This document shows, piece by piece, positions 8,628 through 16,326 of a stretch of DNA of 64,000 bases. The DNA lies in assembly GCF_017874735.1 (NCBI RefSeq), contig NZ_JAGGLV010000014.1, forward strand, positions 1-64,000. The letters run 5' to 3'. Below the pieces are notes generated by a model that was given only the letters and a program-made list of their open reading frames with translations, made no database searches and was not told the DNA's origin. Positions within the stretch are counted from its first letter, which is position 1, and each line of letters opens with the position of its first letter. Source of the stretch: Paenibacillus silagei. Lineage in GTDB: Bacteria; Bacillota; Bacilli; Paenibacillales; Paenibacillaceae. Position numbers and translations under genes: made by a program.

Positions 8628-9905
8628 GTGGGAACATTGACAGAAGCAGAGCCATCATTTGACCGTTTTTTTGACAGTATGGAATCCCTGGCGGATACGC
8701 TCAGCGAATCGCTCCAGTCCCAGGTTACGATTGAGGACAGCAATCATCATGTGATCGGGTACAGCTCCCATCAGACGGAGAGTGATCCGGCGCGGATCTC
8801 GACCATCATTGGCAAAAAGGTGCCCAGCACGGTCATTATCGGTCTACGCAAAAAGGGAGTTATGCATGAGCTGGAGAGCAGCATTCATCCAATCCGCATC
8901 CCTGCGGTAATGGAGGTCGGGCTTGGCCCGCGGCTGGCGATGTGCATCAAGCACCAGCAGGAGATTCTGGGCTATATCTGGGTGGTAGACCGGGGGAATC
9001 TTACCGAAGGGCATGCGGAGCGTATCGTGGAGAAGGCTGCCGGGATTGCCGGACGTCATCTGCTGAAGCAGCGCGGCTGGAAGACGAAGCAGGAGAAGAC
9101 GTTCGAGGACTTCTTTTGGAAGCTGCTGACCTCGCATTATGAGAGTGAGCCGCGAATCCGCCAGGAGGCAGAGGCCGGGGCGATTCTGCTGCCGGAGCGT
9201 TATTATATCGGGGTGCTGGAGAGCAGCAGGCCGGTGGATGAGCATTTTTTGCAGAAATTCCGCAGGGTGATGGCTACCTATACCGGGCAGCGGCTGCTTT
9301 TTCAGACCGCCGAGCAGAACCGGCTAATTATTCTTTTCTCCTTTATATTTCCGGTGGAAGGGACCGGACGTCTGTCTTCGTTCCTGCACAAGCTGCTCGG
9401 GGAGCTGGGCCAGAGCGAAGGCGGCAGGCTTACGGCAGGGTGCAGCCCTGAATACCGCGAATATACCTCCGCCGCTGAAGCGTACCGCGAAGCGCTGCAG
9501 ATTCTGGAGTTGAAGAAGCTGCTGCCTTATCATACCCGTGAGCTGCTGCTCTATGAAGAGATCGGGTTCTGGGCGTACCTTCCGGCGATTCTGGAACAGA
9601 AACGGAGCCGCCCCCGCCGGAGCTTGCTGCTCTATCCGCTGAAGGAGCATGACCGTGAGCATAAGAGCGATCTCCTGAAAACCCTCGCCGTATATTTGTC
9701 GCTGGACGGGAATTTGAAGGGATCGGCCGCTTTTCTGCATATTCATACCAATACCTTAATGTACCGCCTGAACCGGATCACCGAGATTACAGGCAGGAGC
9801 CTCAAGGAGACCGACTACCGTACCTCCATCTACCTGGATCTTCTGACCGAGGAGACCGCGCAGGTAAATCTATGGTTCCAGGAGGCTGCCGGGTCCAAAG
9901 AGTAG
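8628..9905 (+). CDS. adeR: PucR/CdaR-type regulator, probable AdeR
   Basis: This 425-residue regulator has a degenerate N-terminal sensing region at about 1-160, a GGDEF-like middle region and a C-terminal PucR helix-turn-helix at about 355-410, with L-S-L-D-G-N-L and H-I-H-T-N-T-L-M-Y-R-L motifs. In Bacillus subtilis the PucR-family protein AdeR lies beside ald and activates it in response to alanine, so adjacency suggests the same role here. The symbol rests on context rather than on a full alignment. The start is GTG at 8628 or TTG at 8637; a G-rich stretch precedes both and does not separate them. Confidence 0.8.
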   Translation: MGTLTEAEPSFDRFFDSMESLADTLSESLQSQVTIEDSNHHVIGYSSHQTESDPARISTIIGKKVPSTVIIGLRKKGVMHELESSIHPIRIPAVMEVGLGPRLAMCIKHQQEILGYIWVVDRGNLTEGHAERIVEKAAGIAGRHLLKQRGWKTKQEKTFEDFFWKLLTSHYESEPRIRQEAEAGAILLPERYYIGVLESSRPVDEHFLQKFRRVMATYTGQRLLFQTAEQNRLIILFSFIFPVEGTGRLSSFLHKLLGELGQSEGGRLTAGCSPEYREYTSAAEAYREALQILELKKLLPYHTRELLLYEEIGFWAYLPAILEQKRSRPRRSLLLYPLKEHDREHKSDLLKTLAVYLSLDGNLKGSAAFLHIHTNTLMYRLNRITEITGRSLKETDYRTSIYLDLLTEETAQVNLWFQEAAGSKE

Positions 9906-10304
9906 CTAATGTTTTCGGGCGATCCGAAAGGCATTGGTAGCCGCTTCAAAGCCGATTTGAGGATAGAACGATAGAGCTTCCTCGGAAGACAGCAGCACGA
10001 TGGACACCTGATCTCCTAATGTCTCCTGAAGCAGCTGCACCAGGTCTTTGCCTATATTCTGCTTCTGATACTCCTTAATTACGGCCAGATCCGACAGATA
10101 ACAGCAGTAGCAATAGTCGGTGATGGCCCGTGCTAAGCCTACTACACGCTCACCGTCCCAGCAGCTAATGATGATATCGGCCTGATCAACCATTTTCTCC
10201 ATACGGTCTAGATCGTTGTGAGGGCGCTTTAGCCCCGATAATCTAAACACCTCAGCCATTTGCTCAGGCAGCAGCTGTTCATTGACCTTGAATTCTAATG
10301 CCAT
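9906..10304 (-). CDS. GNAT family N-acetyltransferase
   Basis: This 132-residue protein shows the GNAT acetyl-CoA loop Q-K-Q-N-I-G-K-D near residue 82, beta-strand L-S-D-L-A-V and the C-terminal F-Y-P-Q-I-G-F motif. It is the usual length for a single-domain acetyltransferase of unknown acceptor. Its stop codon abuts the stop of the PucR-type regulator on the other strand, so the genes converge with no room for separate terminators. Confidence 0.85.
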   Translation of the reverse strand: MALEFKVNEQLLPEQMAEVFRLSGLKRPHNDLDRMEKMVDQADIIISCWDGERVVGLARAITDYCYCCYLSDLAVIKEYQKQNIGKDLVQLLQETLGDQVSIVLLSSEEALSFYPQIGFEAATNAFRIARKH

Positions 10305-10406
10305 AATGACTCTCCTTTTACATTAATTTTTATTATTCTAAGCTATAAATGAGCACAATTGGATAAAGAATATTCTTGCATCGTATATGATTAAGTGGAG
10401 GCTATT

Positions 10407-10877
10407 ATGAGAAAAATAGTGAGCGTATTTCTTAGTGTCGCAGTGATCTCAATGAGCATTGGAGTGAATAGTATATTTGCTTCAGCAGCTCCCTCTGGTA
10501 GTGTAGCTAGTGTCAAATCTTCCAGAGAACATCCAAGTATTTTTATCAATAATGAAAAATTGGATATCTACGCTAATGTTACAACTCTTGTTCCCATGCG
10601 CCCCATCTTCGAGGCCTATGGAATGACTGTAGAATGGGATAACACGACTAAAACAGTTACTGCGACAAAAGGAGATATTAAAATTAAGTTAACAAATAAT
10701 TCATTTGATGGGGTTGTGAACGGAAGTAAAGTGGTATTAACTCAGGCTCCTTCTCTAGAACCTGATAGTAATATATTCTTTGTGAATTTAAGATTTATCT
10801 CTGAAGCACTTGGCGCGCAGGTTACTTGGAGTAAAACGGCTGATAATGCCTCCGTGTATATTAATTTTTCTGAATAA
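10407..10877 (+). CDS. Secreted copper-amine-oxidase-N-like stalk domain protein
   Basis: A signal peptide covers about residues 1-27, ending in an Ala-rich cleavage region. The remaining ~125 residues match the repeated beta fold of the copper amine oxidase N-terminal domain (stalk domain), with I-F-I-N-N-E-K, V-P-M-R-P-I-F-E and F-V-N-L-R-F-I-S-E-A-L-G motifs. These are common cell-surface modules in Paenibacillus, with no catalytic residues. I chose ATG 10407 because GTGGAGG lies five bases upstream; the GTG at 10395 is inside that site. Base composition is more AT-rich than the neighbours. Confidence 0.8.
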   Translation: MRKIVSVFLSVAVISMSIGVNSIFASAAPSGSVASVKSSREHPSIFINNEKLDIYANVTTLVPMRPIFEAYGMTVEWDNTTKTVTATKGDIKIKLTNNSFDGVVNGSKVVLTQAPSLEPDSNIFFVNLRFISEALGAQVTWSKTADNASVYINFSE

Positions 10878-10895
10878 TACTGAATTAATATAGAG

Positions 10896-10926
10896 AGTCT
10901 GCCTTTCAACTGGGTAGGCTTTTTAT
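10896..10926 (+). terminator. Terminator after the stalk-domain gene
   Basis: An eight-bp stem (10896-10903 with 10913-10920, two G-U pairs) is followed by TTTTT. Confidence 0.75.
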
Positions 10927-11036
10927 ATTTTTTATTATTTTTTAAGTTCTGGTTGTAATCCATCTGTGTAAATTACCTTATATAGTGAGGGCATCTGTTC
11001 TGAGCCTATCTGCTAACTAGAGGGAGCGTGACATCA

Positions 11037-12737
11037 ATGAAGAAAGTGCTATATGTACCATTGGATGATCGGCCTGTTAATCTGGATGATGTGATTGTGC
11101 AGGGGAGATCGGCGGGCATTGATGTGATCACACCGGATGTAACGGATCTTAAGAATCGCCTGGATTCGCAAAAGACAGCATCAGGCACAACCCTGCTGAC
11201 CACCTCCTCACCAGCCTACGGAGATACCGCCAAGATCCGGCAATATATTCGGGATCATGCAGCTTCAGTGGATGGCTTCATCCTCTCGGCGGACATGCTC
11301 GCTTATGGGGGGCTGATTGGCAGCCGCCGTCTGCGTACGGATGTAGGGGGCGCTTATCCCGCTTACGATGCTGCAATTACAGACTTGCTGGATGTCATCC
11401 GTGAAGTGAAGCAAGCTTACCCGGACAAGCCGGTGTATGTAATGGATACGATTATGAGGCTGGCCACCACCTCTTTTGCGGAAGGGCTGGACCTCGCGGC
11501 CTATACGGAGTCCCGCAACTTCATGCTTCAGCCGCGCAGGAGCTTCACACAGTTCGAAGATATTCTCAGTGGATATAACCTGTCACCGACTGGCGACTAT
11601 GGCAGTACGGCTACTTTTGATAAAGAGCAGTATTACAATACCAGAGCGCATAAGTTCAAGACGAACCGCTATATTCTGGAGGTCCTGGCGCAGGAAGGCT
11701 CTATTGATTTCCTTGCAGTCGGTGTGGATGATGCCAATACCCAGGGCGTGCAGATTAACGAGATTCACTATATGGAAGCAGGCATTAATGAATGGCTGGG
11801 CGGGACCCAGGGGCAAAATCCGGACCGGGCCGTCATTCTCCCGGATGCAGACGGACTGGGACAGTCCTTACTGGCGCGGATGGCGAATCAGCTCTACCGG
11901 AACGGAGCCACAACCAGGTATACCGTTGAATATTTCGGACCGCATGGCTCTACCCTTACGAGTCCGTATGAATATATGGATGTGCATCAGAACATCCTGC
12001 GCCATCTGGATATTGTAGGGGGTGAGGCGGTAGGCGATGCCCGTGAGGTGGAGATTATCGCGATTACTGCTGCGGATCAGGTGCTGGCTGCGGTTAACCG
12101 TATCGAAGATAACGATTCCCGCCTCGTCCCTTCGGTAGTGATTGATTGTGTCGGCGCAGGTGCAGCAGATGCAAGTATAACTGAGGCTCTACTGGGCAGC
12201 AGGCATACTGGCGCGCTATTAGGATATAGCGGCTGGAATACGCCGGGGAACAAAATCGGCCTCGCACTGGGCATGGCTCAGGCCCGGTATGCTTATATCG
12301 TTACAGAGACCGATGCGGCGGCGCTGGATCTTGCGGTTAACGCTCACGGCTCGCTGCTGTTCAAGCGCTTCCTGAAGGATTACTTCTACAAAAGGCTGGC
12401 GATTGGCGAGATCCGGACATATTCCAGAGCCCATTCGCTCTATGAGAATGTTGCAACGTTTACAGATCAGAATATGTTGTTGTTCAATAGCCCGGAGGAT
12501 TACGCTCATCTCGAGGCCCTGCTGAGAGAGCGGATGCAGACACACACGGCCACGCTTGCCGGGACGGGCGCCTTCCTGATCGGCAGTGCTGAACCGGCGT
12601 GCAGTATCCGGCACATTAACGGGGGCAGTTGGGTCTTCTCCGAATACGCCAGTGCAGTACTTCCATACGATGATCCCGATTATATTTGGGGCCGTGCCTT
12701 TGAGATTACTTTGAATCCTAACCTGACTTTGCAATAA
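11037..12737 (+). CDS. DUF4127 family protein
   Basis: This ~566-residue protein begins K-K-V-L-Y-V-P-L-D-D-R-P-V-N, the hallmark of DUF4127, and carries further conserved patches: S-A-D-M-L-A-Y-G-G-L-I, V-G-V-D-D-A-N-T-Q-G and L-G-Y-S-G-W-N-T-P-G-N. The patches rich in Asp, Asn and Gly look like an active site, and the family is often found near carbohydrate genes, but the reaction is unknown. There is no signal peptide. ATG 11037 is preferred over GTG 11028 because GGGAG lies ten bases before it. Confidence 0.88.
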   Translation: MKKVLYVPLDDRPVNLDDVIVQGRSAGIDVITPDVTDLKNRLDSQKTASGTTLLTTSSPAYGDTAKIRQYIRDHAASVDGFILSADMLAYGGLIGSRRLRTDVGGAYPAYDAAITDLLDVIREVKQAYPDKPVYVMDTIMRLATTSFAEGLDLAAYTESRNFMLQPRRSFTQFEDILSGYNLSPTGDYGSTATFDKEQYYNTRAHKFKTNRYILEVLAQEGSIDFLAVGVDDANTQGVQINEIHYMEAGINEWLGGTQGQNPDRAVILPDADGLGQSLLARMANQLYRNGATTRYTVEYFGPHGSTLTSPYEYMDVHQNILRHLDIVGGEAVGDAREVEIIAITAADQVLAAVNRIEDNDSRLVPSVVIDCVGAGAADASITEALLGSRHTGALLGYSGWNTPGNKIGLALGMAQARYAYIVTETDAAALDLAVNAHGSLLFKRFLKDYFYKRLAIGEIRTYSRAHSLYENVATFTDQNMLLFNSPEDYAHLEALLRERMQTHTATLAGTGAFLIGSAEPACSIRHINGGSWVFSEYASAVLPYDDPDYIWGRAFEITLNPNLTLQ

Positions 12738-13080
12738 TAGACTATTCTTCATGGGTTGAATTTTAAATATTTTGAGGGGGGGCTAAGCTTGGGCTAAGCT
12801 CCCCCTATTTAGGTTTGTGGAAAGAAAAATAGATAAACCTAATAAGGGGAAAATATATATGGTATAATAAGTAAAAAATAGGAAAGGAGTAGCTGTGAGG
12901 GGAAAGATAATAACATAATGGTATGTGAGATTGATAAAATTAGGTGTATGGTACTTCGCATGGAATTGATTGGATGACAAAAATTTAACTTAAATATTAA
13001 ATAATGTTAATTATATGTTATTCATGGATTAATTTTCTCTGATATAATTTCAGATAATTAGACGAAAGGAGTTTTCAGGG
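12738..13080. other. AT-rich intergenic region without a gene
   Basis: This 343-base stretch has no credible reading frame. A G-run/C-run hairpin near 12775-12808 may end the DUF4127 message. TATAAT at 13043-13048 is the likely -10 for the lipoprotein gene, with a poor -35. Confidence 0.5.
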
Positions 13081-13821
13081 TTGAAAAAAGAGCTTGGTGT
13101 ATTGATTGTGTTGAGTGTCGTTTTGCTTTCAGGATGTGGATCAGATAAACCTGCAACGGTTAATAATGGTTCGGGTGAGTCTCCTAGTAAACAAGTTATG
13201 ACACAGCCGGTGCAAGATAAGGATGTGAAGTTGCTGGGGTCTTCAGAAGATGAAAAAGTAAAGTTTTATACAAAAACTGATGGGATAACACTGGATATTA
13301 ACGGTAATAAGAAAGACTATCCTTGGAATATTCCTATGGATACTGGAACTGCCCCGCAGGTATTTTACACGGATGTTACAGGCGATGGGAAAGAAGAAGC
13401 CGTAATTATCATCCAGACTGGGCGAGGAACAGAATTAAACAATTATGATATTCATGTCGTTAATGCCGAGGATCTATCCGAAATTAAAGTCCAAGGTTAT
13501 GAAGAGATTGTTGCGAATCAGCTTGAAACGCATGTTGCTAAAAACGGTGATGGTACACTAGCGATTTCCGTTAAATCACAAGGAAAAGAATATGATTTCA
13601 ACTATGGATTTGATCCAGCACCGGATTACAAGCAAGATAGCCTTGCTTTTGGAGGAGTATATATTTATTCATTGGAGAATCAAAAAATAAAATTGAACCT
13701 TGGAGGATCTGTAGGTGTGTCTCCCACATATGTATGTGATTTCAATATCACATACAAATTCGATAGTGCCAAGAATGAATTTCTTGCTGATCAAATTGAA
13801 GTTAAACCAATTGAAAAATAA
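13081..13821 (+). CDS. Lipoprotein with a VCBS/FG-GAP-like segment
   Basis: This 246-residue lipoprotein starts at TTG, with AAAGGAG about ten bases upstream. The lipobox L-S-G-C puts the lipidated cysteine at residue 19, followed by a Ser/Asn-rich tether. The segment F-Y-T-D-V-T-G-D-G-K-E-E-A-V near residue 100 resembles the calcium-binding Asp-rich loop of FG-GAP/VCBS repeats. I do not recognise a specific function. It is monocistronic between a TATAAT box and a strong terminator, and its AT-rich coding style differs from flanking metabolic genes. Confidence 0.8.
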   Translation: MKKELGVLIVLSVVLLSGCGSDKPATVNNGSGESPSKQVMTQPVQDKDVKLLGSSEDEKVKFYTKTDGITLDINGNKKDYPWNIPMDTGTAPQVFYTDVTGDGKEEAVIIIQTGRGTELNNYDIHVVNAEDLSEIKVQGYEEIVANQLETHVAKNGDGTLAISVKSQGKEYDFNYGFDPAPDYKQDSLAFGGVYIYSLENQKIKLNLGGSVGVSPTYVCDFNITYKFDSAKNEFLADQIEVKPIEK

Positions 13822-13826
13822 AAAAA

Positions 13827-13855
13827 AGCTGACCAACTGTGGTCAGCTTTTTTTG
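13827..13855. terminator. Bidirectional terminator
   Basis: AGCTGACC pairs with GGTCAGCT (13827-13848), with A-tract before and T-tract after. It can end both the lipoprotein gene (plus) and the SleB-like gene (minus). Confidence 0.92.
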
Positions 13856-13864
13856 TTGATTAAA

Positions 13865-14356
13865 TTAAACGACATAATCAAAGAATGTGTGTTTACCGAC
13901 TACGACTTTGGAACTGACTTGAACCGTGCCTCCTCCTGGGAAACTATAATAGAGTTTTCCACCAGAAGTATAGCTTAGTTCAGCAAACCTGGTGTTAGTA
14001 GAATAGAAACACTTGCTACCGATTTCATTCGTATAGTTACCTAGGTTTGAGGCTAAATTAACAATATTAGTCCAGACCGCACTACTTCTATTAGGAGCAA
14101 GACATTCTGGCAAGTTAGGATTGCCCTCGTTAAAGCAACTGAATGCAAATGGTTTGAGCACTACTGCTTCAATCGTGTTAAGATTTTTAAATTCACCGTA
14201 TGTGGTATTGTTTTTACGGTTATTTATGACATAAGCAACACTTACACGAGAATCTGAATCGCCTCGGGTTTCTCCCCAAAGAGTTCTGGCCAACAAATCC
14301 ACACTGTCACGTCCGTAAAGCTGAGATTTAGAAGTTAATGGATCACCAATTGCCAT
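13865..14356 (-). CDS. SleB/CwlJ-like cell wall hydrolase
   Basis: This 163-residue protein matches the Hydrolase_2 (SleB/CwlJ) domain: L-A-R-T-L-W-G-E-T-R-G contains the catalytic Glu, followed by V-A-Y-V-I-N-N-R, P-F-A-F-S-C-F and a C-terminal aromatic patch. It should cleave peptidoglycan. No signal peptide is seen. I chose ATG 14356 because GGAGG lies eight bases upstream; the extension to 14440 has none and would run over the promoter. Its promoter at 14406-14448 duplicates that of the split sigma operon, which implies control by that sigma factor. Confidence 0.88.
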   Translation of the reverse strand: MAIGDPLTSKSQLYGRDSVDLLARTLWGETRGDSDSRVSVAYVINNRKNNTTYGEFKNLNTIEAVVLKPFAFSCFNEGNPNLPECLAPNRSSAVWTNIVNLASNLGNYTNEIGSKCFYSTNTRFAELSYTSGGKLYYSFPGGGTVQVSSKVVVGKHTFFDYVV

Positions 14357-14405
14357 GAATATTACCTCCAATATGTTTTTTTTGTAGATCACCGGCGTCT
14401 CATTA

Positions 14406-14448
14406 TATAAAGAGAAATGAGTCTCATTTTCTACAACCACTCTCCAAA
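14406..14448 (-). promoter_or_regulatory. Predicted split-sigma promoter of the hydrolase gene
   Basis: The minus strand carries TTTGGAGAG, TGGTTGTAG, AAAA and then TCATTTCTCTTTATA, about 50 bp before the start codon. It aligns without gaps over 43 bp with 15247-15289 (about 35 identities), and the 15-base TCATTTCTCTTTATA block is identical. No ordinary sigma-A -35/-10 pair is apparent. Confidence 0.7.
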
Positions 14449-14450
14449 TT

Positions 14451-14648
14451 TTATTTCAATTCACTAATATCAAAGGTCTGTATAACCTCAATCATTTTGA
14501 CATAGAGTTCCTGTTTCAAATCTTCCCGGTGATCGGCGGGGACTTGTCGCAAGGAGGCTTTGATCTTTGGTGTGAAAGATTCTAGGATATGCAGTGTTGC
14601 CCCCTGATCATGGTGTTGCTGTGCTTGTACTAAAAGTTCGGCCAACAT
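14451..14648 (-). CDS. RsoA-like sigma region 2 subunit
   Basis: This 65-residue protein contains R-E-D-L-K-Q-E-L-Y-V-K-M-I-E-V-I-Q-T-F-D, which resembles sigma-70 region 2.1-2.2, the part that contacts the beta-prime clamp. In Bacillus subtilis RsoA is a small partner that supplies this region to the two-part sigma factor SigO. Here it follows the SigO-like and YvrJ-like genes, starting four bases after the YvrJ-like stop, so translation is probably coupled. A generic helix-turn-helix protein is the alternative label. Confidence 0.72.
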   Translation of the reverse strand: MLAELLVQAQQHHDQGATLHILESFTPKIKASLRQVPADHREDLKQELYVKMIEVIQTFDISELK

Positions 14649-14652
14649 AAAA

Positions 14653-14811
14653 TCACCGCTTTACATTTTTTTGTATTTCATTCTTTAAAGCATTGATAGC
14701 CTCGCTTAAATCAGATATTTTCTTTTCAAAACGAATAAGCAGATACAAAGTAATTGCAATCGGGAAGCCTAAATTAGCAATGAAAGTAGCGATGTCACCC
14801 TCCATCATCAT
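14653..14811 (-). CDS. YvrJ-family small membrane peptide
   Basis: A 52-codon frame between the two sigma genes encodes M-M-M-E-G-D-I-A-T-F-I-A-N-L-G-F-P-I-A-I, then T-L-Y-L-L-I-R-F-E-K-K and a charged helix. One N-terminal TM segment with G-F-P-I-A is the YvrJ signature, and the charged tail resembles BhlA/UviB holin-like peptides. AAGGGGGATGA precedes the start. The stop of the SigO-like gene ends at the base after its first ATG, so the genes abut. In B. subtilis yvrJ is likewise in the SigO-RsoA regulon. Function unknown; a role in export or lysis with the adjacent hydrolase is inference. Confidence 0.75.
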   Translation of the reverse strand: MMMEGDIATFIANLGFPIAITLYLLIRFEKKISDLSEAINALKNEIQKNVKR

Positions 14812-15204
14812 TCATCCCCCTTCCGTTATTAAGCTGCGCAATTTAGTTAGGGCTTTTAAGCGGTGTTTCGAAACATTTTGTTGGGATACTCCCAATATTC
14901 TGGCTATTTCCTTGTCATTTAGTGCTTGTACATAAGCAAAAGATAGAATCCTTTGTTGCTGCACTGATAAGGATTCATAAGCTTGATAAAGGGAGTGATC
15001 CGTAATGTGATCTTTTAAATTTGGGGGTACAGATTCAGCATCATAAGTGGTAAGTAAGATGGACTCCAGGTTTTCATCGTTGTCTAAAGTCAGAGGAAAT
15101 CGGCTGTCCTTCATTCGTCTTTTTTTGTCATAATTGATAGAGTTGTAGTATATGAGATTGGCCATATACGTGATAAAACGACGATTCAAGTCATCATCTG
15201 TCAA
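14812..15204 (-). CDS. SigO-like (YvrI) split sigma factor subunit
   Basis: This 130-residue protein carries R-F-I-T-Y-M-A-N-L-I-Y-Y-N-S-I-N-Y-D-K-K-R near its start, which resembles a fragment of sigma region 2.3-2.4. A C-terminal region 4 helix-turn-helix follows at about 78-125: L-S-V-Q-Q-Q-R-I-L and N-D-K-E-I-A-R-I-L-G-V-S-Q-Q-N-V-S. It lacks region 2.1-2.2, which the RsoA-like partner would supply. It is shorter than B. subtilis SigO. The start is TTG, with GGGGGG eight bases upstream. An identical-type promoter at 15247-15289 predicts autoregulation. Confidence 0.75.
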   Translation of the reverse strand: MTDDDLNRRFITYMANLIYYNSINYDKKRRMKDSRFPLTLDNDENLESILLTTYDAESVPPNLKDHITDHSLYQAYESLSVQQQRILSFAYVQALNDKEIARILGVSQQNVSKHRLKALTKLRSLITEGG

Positions 15205-15246
15205 TATAAGCCCCCCGTCCTTTTTAAAAAGAGAGTACTCCTACCC

Positions 15247-15289
15247 TATAAAGAGAAATGAAATGTATTTTTTACAACCATTTTCCAAA
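15247..15289 (-). promoter_or_regulatory. Predicted autoregulatory promoter of the split sigma operon
   Basis: The minus strand reads TTTGGAAAA, TGGTTGTAA, AAAAT and TCATTTCTCTTTATA, and ends about 43 bp before the TTG start. Every block and spacing matches 14406-14448. The conserved blocks would be the -35-like (TGGTTGTA) and -10-like (CTCTTTATA) elements. Confidence 0.7.
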
Positions 15290-15395
15290 AAATAAAGAAC
15301 GTATGTTCCTATATTTTAGCATTGATAATATTTCAGTCAATGAAACTAAATCTATGGTGCTGAGGATCGGGGGGCAAGGGTATTATCCAGCGTGA

Positions 15396-15428
15396 AAAAG
15401 GCGCTCCGATTGCCGGGAAGCGCCTTTT
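15396..15428. terminator. Orphan hairpin upstream of tgl
   Basis: AAAAGGCGCT (15396-15405) pairs with AGCGCCTTTT (15419-15428). It resembles a bidirectional terminator but no gene ends here on either strand. It may insulate the sigma operon from tgl. The rest of 15290-15585 holds short GC-rich inverted repeats (15471-15500) and no gene. Confidence 0.6.
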
Positions 15429-15585
15429 ATTCGTTCTTCCATAGGACCGGGCAGCGGCCAGGAAGGAGAGCGCCGGCAAAAGCCGGTTCTTTTGGCGCAG
15501 TAAGCAAACTCCTCCGCACCAATAGGAGGCCCGACACGTACAATAACCTATATTTCATGGCAAGAAGACGAAAGGGGGAAGCAGA

Positions 15586-16314
15586 ATGGGGTATGGATAC
15601 GCGGCTCCGGCAGATCCGGCATTTGAGAGCAGGATGCGGGGGGAGATTATTGCGGCAGCCCGGGCAATGAATGTAGGGGGGACAGATTTCTCGACCTTCG
15701 AGAATTCCCGCTGCAATCCGAGGTATTGGACCCGTACAGGGGGCGGTGGATTTGAGCTGAATGCAAATGTCACTCCTTCGGCGGCGATTAATGATATTTT
15801 TGTGAATGGACAGCTGTATGCCTTTGAATGTGCTATGGCGATGGTGATGATTCTCTATAAAGCGACCATCAACATGATCGGAGAGGCGGCATTCAACCGT
15901 AATTTCACCGGCCTGTACCTGTGGGACTGGAACTATGACAGCAATCTGAAGCTGATTACCACGTTCAACAGGAATGAGCTGCAGCCGGGCGATGTGGTCT
16001 ATTTCAAGAATCCCGACCATGATCCGGCTAAGCCGGAATGGCAGGGGGAGAACGCGATTATGTTGTCCAGAGACACCTACTACGGACACGGGCTCGGGAT
16101 TAAGAATGCCACTCAGATGATAACCTCGCTCAACAGGGAGCGGGTGCCGGGCAGCCGGACGTCTGCCTATCTGGCGGATGAGGGGCTTCACCCGGATTTT
16201 GCCTATATTGCTTCTCTCGGCAACTCACGACTGAGCCCGCCGATCTCCGCCAAAGTGAATGTAAAAACGGCCATCTTCTCCAGAATAGGTACGAAATCCT
16301 ATATTGTCCGCTAG
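15586..16314 (+). CDS. tgl: Spore coat transglutaminase
   Basis: This protein-glutamine gamma-glutamyltransferase of 242 residues crosslinks coat proteins through Gln-Lys bonds. The active-site Cys is C82 in N-G-Q-L-Y-A-F-E-C, with E155 in Q-G-E-N and H168 in Y-G-H-G-L-G-I. The Cys-Glu-His spacing (73 and 13) closely matches that of B. subtilis Tgl. Y-F-K-N-P-D is also conserved. Relative to that enzyme the N-terminus is about 34 residues shorter and the C-terminus longer. ATG 15586 has GGGGG seven bases upstream. Expression in the mother cell (SigK) is expected from the family; I could not fix the promoter. Confidence 0.92.
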   Translation: MGYGYAAPADPAFESRMRGEIIAAARAMNVGGTDFSTFENSRCNPRYWTRTGGGGFELNANVTPSAAINDIFVNGQLYAFECAMAMVMILYKATINMIGEAAFNRNFTGLYLWDWNYDSNLKLITTFNRNELQPGDVVYFKNPDHDPAKPEWQGENAIMLSRDTYYGHGLGIKNATQMITSLNRERVPGSRTSAYLADEGLHPDFAYIASLGNSRLSPPISAKVNVKTAIFSRIGTKSYIVR

Positions 16315-16326
16315 AGCGGCAGCGGT

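Noticed and set aside
13865..15204. Prophage remnant (sigma factor, holin-like peptide, lysin-like hydrolase)
   Set aside because: No integrase, structural or replication genes are nearby, and the gene set fits the chromosomal SigO-RsoA-YvrJ type better. A phage origin long ago cannot be excluded.
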